Assembly: GCF_010550605.1 (NCBI RefSeq)
Contig: NZ_JAAGNI010000245.1
Span: 1-64,000 of the forward strand
DNA length: 64,000 bases
Direction: 5' to 3'
Origin: Streptomyces sp. SID9727
GTDB lineage: Bacteria; Actinomycetota; Actinomycetes; Streptomycetales; Streptomycetaceae
A program made the position numbers and the translations under genes. Positions 62,489-64,000 of this stretch are shown piece by piece; positions within the stretch are counted from its first letter, which is position 1; each line of letters starts with the position of its first letter. The notes under the pieces were generated by a model. It ran no database searches. It saw only the letters and a program-made list of their open reading frames with translations, and was not told where the DNA came from.

Positions 62489-63604
62489 TCACCGGCGCTT
62501 CTGGGACAGTTCGAAGACCTCGGCGGCGAGGCGGGTGGCGGCCAGCCGGGCCGGGCGGGAGAGCAGTCCGGTGCGCAGCGGTCCGCCGGCCGCCAGGTGC
62601 CGGTCGTACGGCAGGACGTGCACGCGGGCGCCGGTCGTCGCGAGGCGCTCCGCCGCCGCGCCGACGTCGATGCCGAGGCGCGGGGTCGTCACGGAGAGCG
62701 CGACGACGGTCCCCTCGATGACGTGCCGGGGGAGTGCCCGGAGCCATTGCAGCACGGCGTACGTGCTGGTCACTCCGTCGAGCGTGGCGGGGGCCGCGAG
62801 CACCCGGGCCTGCGCGGCGGACAGGGCGACCCGGGCGACCTCGGCGGGCAGCGTCTCGCAGTCCACCACGGTCACCCCGAAGTAGCGGCGCAGGGCGACC
62901 ATCACCCGTTCGTACGTGACGGTGTCGACCATGGCCCCGATCCGGCCCTGGCTGCCGGGCAGCAGCCAGGCGTTGTCCGGGAGCTGGACGAGGTAGCCGG
63001 TGACGTCGAGCAGCGACATCTGCGGCGCGGCGATGTCCGCCAGGTCGGCCGTGGTCCACCGCAGCGCGTCGGCGCCCAGCCGCAACGGCAGCGAGCCCAG
63101 GGCCGGGTCGGCCTCCACCAGGAGGACCGGGTCCTGCCGGTAGTGCGCGTACGTGGTGCCGAGCAGCGCGGTCACCGTCGTCTTGCCGGCGCCGCCCCGG
63201 ATGGACGTGACCGCGATCTGCCGCCCCGTCGTCACCGGCTGCTGGAGCACCTCGGCGGTACCGGTGAGCGCGGCGACCTCCCGGGCGGCGGACCCGGAGA
63301 CGATACGGCGCACGGCGCGCGCGGCCCGTACGGCGACGGGCTCGCCCCGCACCGGCCGCCGCGCCACGGCGGCCATCGCCTCGTCGAGGACGGGGAGCGA
63401 GTCGGGGGTGGGCGGAGGCGTGGGCGACCCGGGCCAGGCGCGGGCGGCGGGGGCCCGCGTCTCCGGTTCCGGCCGCGCGGGCGGAACCGCGGGGCGCGGG
63501 GTCTCCGGGGCCGCCGGGGCCCCGGAGTCGCTGGTTCCGGCCGGGACCGGCCCCTTCAGGTCACGCAGGAGGTCGCCCTGCCAGTGGTGGTCCGCGTTCG
63601 GCAT
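62489..63604 (-). CDS. MinD/ParA-like ATPase of the type VII locus
   Basis: A 371-residue protein. A Pro-rich first 60 residues precede a MinD-type ATPase with SIRGGAGKTTVTALLG (deviant Walker A near residue 138) and a following VLLVEADPALGSLPLRLG. Such proteins sit beside Esx/Ecc genes in actinobacteria and may place or regulate the secretion apparatus. It lies 98 nt upstream of eccC and 65 nt downstream of the membrane gene. Confidence 0.8.
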   Translation of the reverse strand: MPNADHHWQGDLLRDLKGPVPAGTSDSGAPAAPETPRPAVPPARPEPETRAPAARAWPGSPTPPPTPDSLPVLDEAMAAVARRPVRGEPVAVRAARAVRRIVSGSAAREVAALTGTAEVLQQPVTTGRQIAVTSIRGGAGKTTVTALLGTTYAHYRQDPVLLVEADPALGSLPLRLGADALRWTTADLADIAAPQMSLLDVTGYLVQLPDNAWLLPGSQGRIGAMVDTVTYERVMVALRRYFGVTVVDCETLPAEVARVALSAAQARVLAAPATLDGVTSTYAVLQWLRALPRHVIEGTVVALSVTTPRLGIDVGAAAERLATTGARVHVLPYDRHLAAGGPLRTGLLSRPARLAATRLAAEVFELSQKRR

Positions 63605-63668
63605 GTCTGCCCTTCCTCGCCGCTTCGTTGCCCCGCCGGGAGCGCCCGCGTGTGTGGTCTCGGAGTCG

Positions 63669-64000
63669 TCAGAACTTGTTCAGCAGCTGCCCGTAGACGC
63701 CGAACACCCCGACCGCGAGCGGGAAGAGTCCCACGACGCCGATGGACTCGACGAGATCGGCCGTCCGCCGCAACCGCACCCGTACGTGCTCCGGCGGCTC
63801 CGCCACCAGCGCGAGCAGGGGCAGCAGCGCGGCCACGCACAGGACCGCGACGGGCCCCGCGCCCCCGGAGTGGTCCAGCCACAGCACCACCAGCCGCACC
63901 GCCACGACCGCGGCGGCGGCGAACAGCGCCACCACCTCCGCCACCAGCGGGAACGCCCGCGCCCGGGAGAGCAGCACCACCGCCACCAGGCACGGCAGCA
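63669..64000 (-). CDS. EccD-like integral membrane protein, C-terminal end only
   Basis: The last 110 residues of a gene that continues past the window. They hold at least three transmembrane helices (VAVVLLSRARAFPLVAEVVAL, AVVAVRLVVLWL, AVLCVAALLPLLALVA) and a final one (IGVVGLFPLAVGVFGVYGQL), ending KF. EccD, the channel-forming membrane subunit of type VII secretion, is expected here by context. The sequence alone supports only a polytopic membrane protein. Confidence 0.6.
   Translation of the reverse strand, partial: LPCLVAVVLLSRARAFPLVAEVVALFAAAAVVAVRLVVLWLDHSGGAGPVAVLCVAALLPLLALVAEPPEHVRVRLRRTADLVESIGVVGLFPLAVGVFGVYGQLLNKF

Noticed and set aside
1..64000. CRISPR arrays, prophage structural genes or a complete insertion sequence
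   Set aside because: No regularly spaced repeats, phage genes or transposase genes were seen; only small inverted-repeat elements are present.

Overview
The window is a GC-rich, densely coded stretch of a Streptomyces-type actinomycete chromosome. Grounds: third-position GC bias, GTG/TTG starts, AdpA with a TTA (bldA) codon in its usual inter-domain place, the CebEFG-BglC-CebR cellobiose system with its TGGGAGCGCTCCCA operators, a DasR-type site before a GH20 hexosaminidase, a DmdR-type iron box before a DesE-like lipoprotein, and a type VII secretion locus of the actinobacterial kind. Species cannot be fixed from the sequence alone.

Layout. 1-13 kb: an Fe-S PD-(D/E)XK nuclease overlapping a truncated gene, a PAP2 membrane enzyme, a histidine phosphatase, an XRE regulator divergent from a small unknown protein, a spermidine-synthase-fold protein, a response regulator/histidine kinase pair, a CBM2-GH18 chitinase, and leuA divergent from a GntR regulator. 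13-20 kb: cebE-cebF-cebG-bglC-cebR for cellobiose uptake and hydrolysis, with three CebR boxes. 20-29.4 kb: an accessory block that looks like a RiPP (ribosomally made, modified peptide) pathway. It has a 46-residue cysteine-free precursor followed by two hairpins, then ycaO, tfuA, an HExxH protein, an MFS exporter and a methyltransferase in one tight minus-strand operon; a tldD/tldE protease pair runs divergently. It sits between cebR and tRNA-His/orn/adpA. 29.4-38.4 kb: tRNA-His, orn, adpA, a long adpA leader region, uspA, glmS, a small conserved protein, a GH20 hexosaminidase and a DesE-like siderophore receptor lipoprotein; the desABCD biosynthesis genes expected beside it are absent.

38.5-41.7 kb: a 986-residue DUF4157 protein with a C-terminal ADP-ribosyltransferase domain, resembling cargo of extracellular contractile injection systems, with a CTAG-flanked MITE just upstream. 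41.8-52.4 kb: leucine/branched-acid catabolism (acyl-CoA dehydrogenase, HMG-CoA lyase, methylcrotonyl-CoA carboxylase alpha and beta) under a divergent TetR regulator with twin operators, then an unknown protein, a cation-diffusion facilitator, acyl-CoA thioesterase II and a second acyl-CoA dehydrogenase. 52.5-64 kb: two Imm49-family immunity genes, a polymorphic toxin with a C-terminal nuclease-like domain, a small helical partner, two ESAT-6-like proteins, EccC, a MinD-like ATPase and the C-terminus of an EccD-like membrane protein: a type VII secretion locus with a toxin and immunity gene at its end.

Most interesting for follow-up: the YcaO-TfuA-HExxH-TldD/E peptide cluster, whose product is predicted to be thioamidated and possibly beta-hydroxylated and methylated; the DUF4157-ADP-ribosyltransferase effector; and the type VII toxin/Imm49 module.
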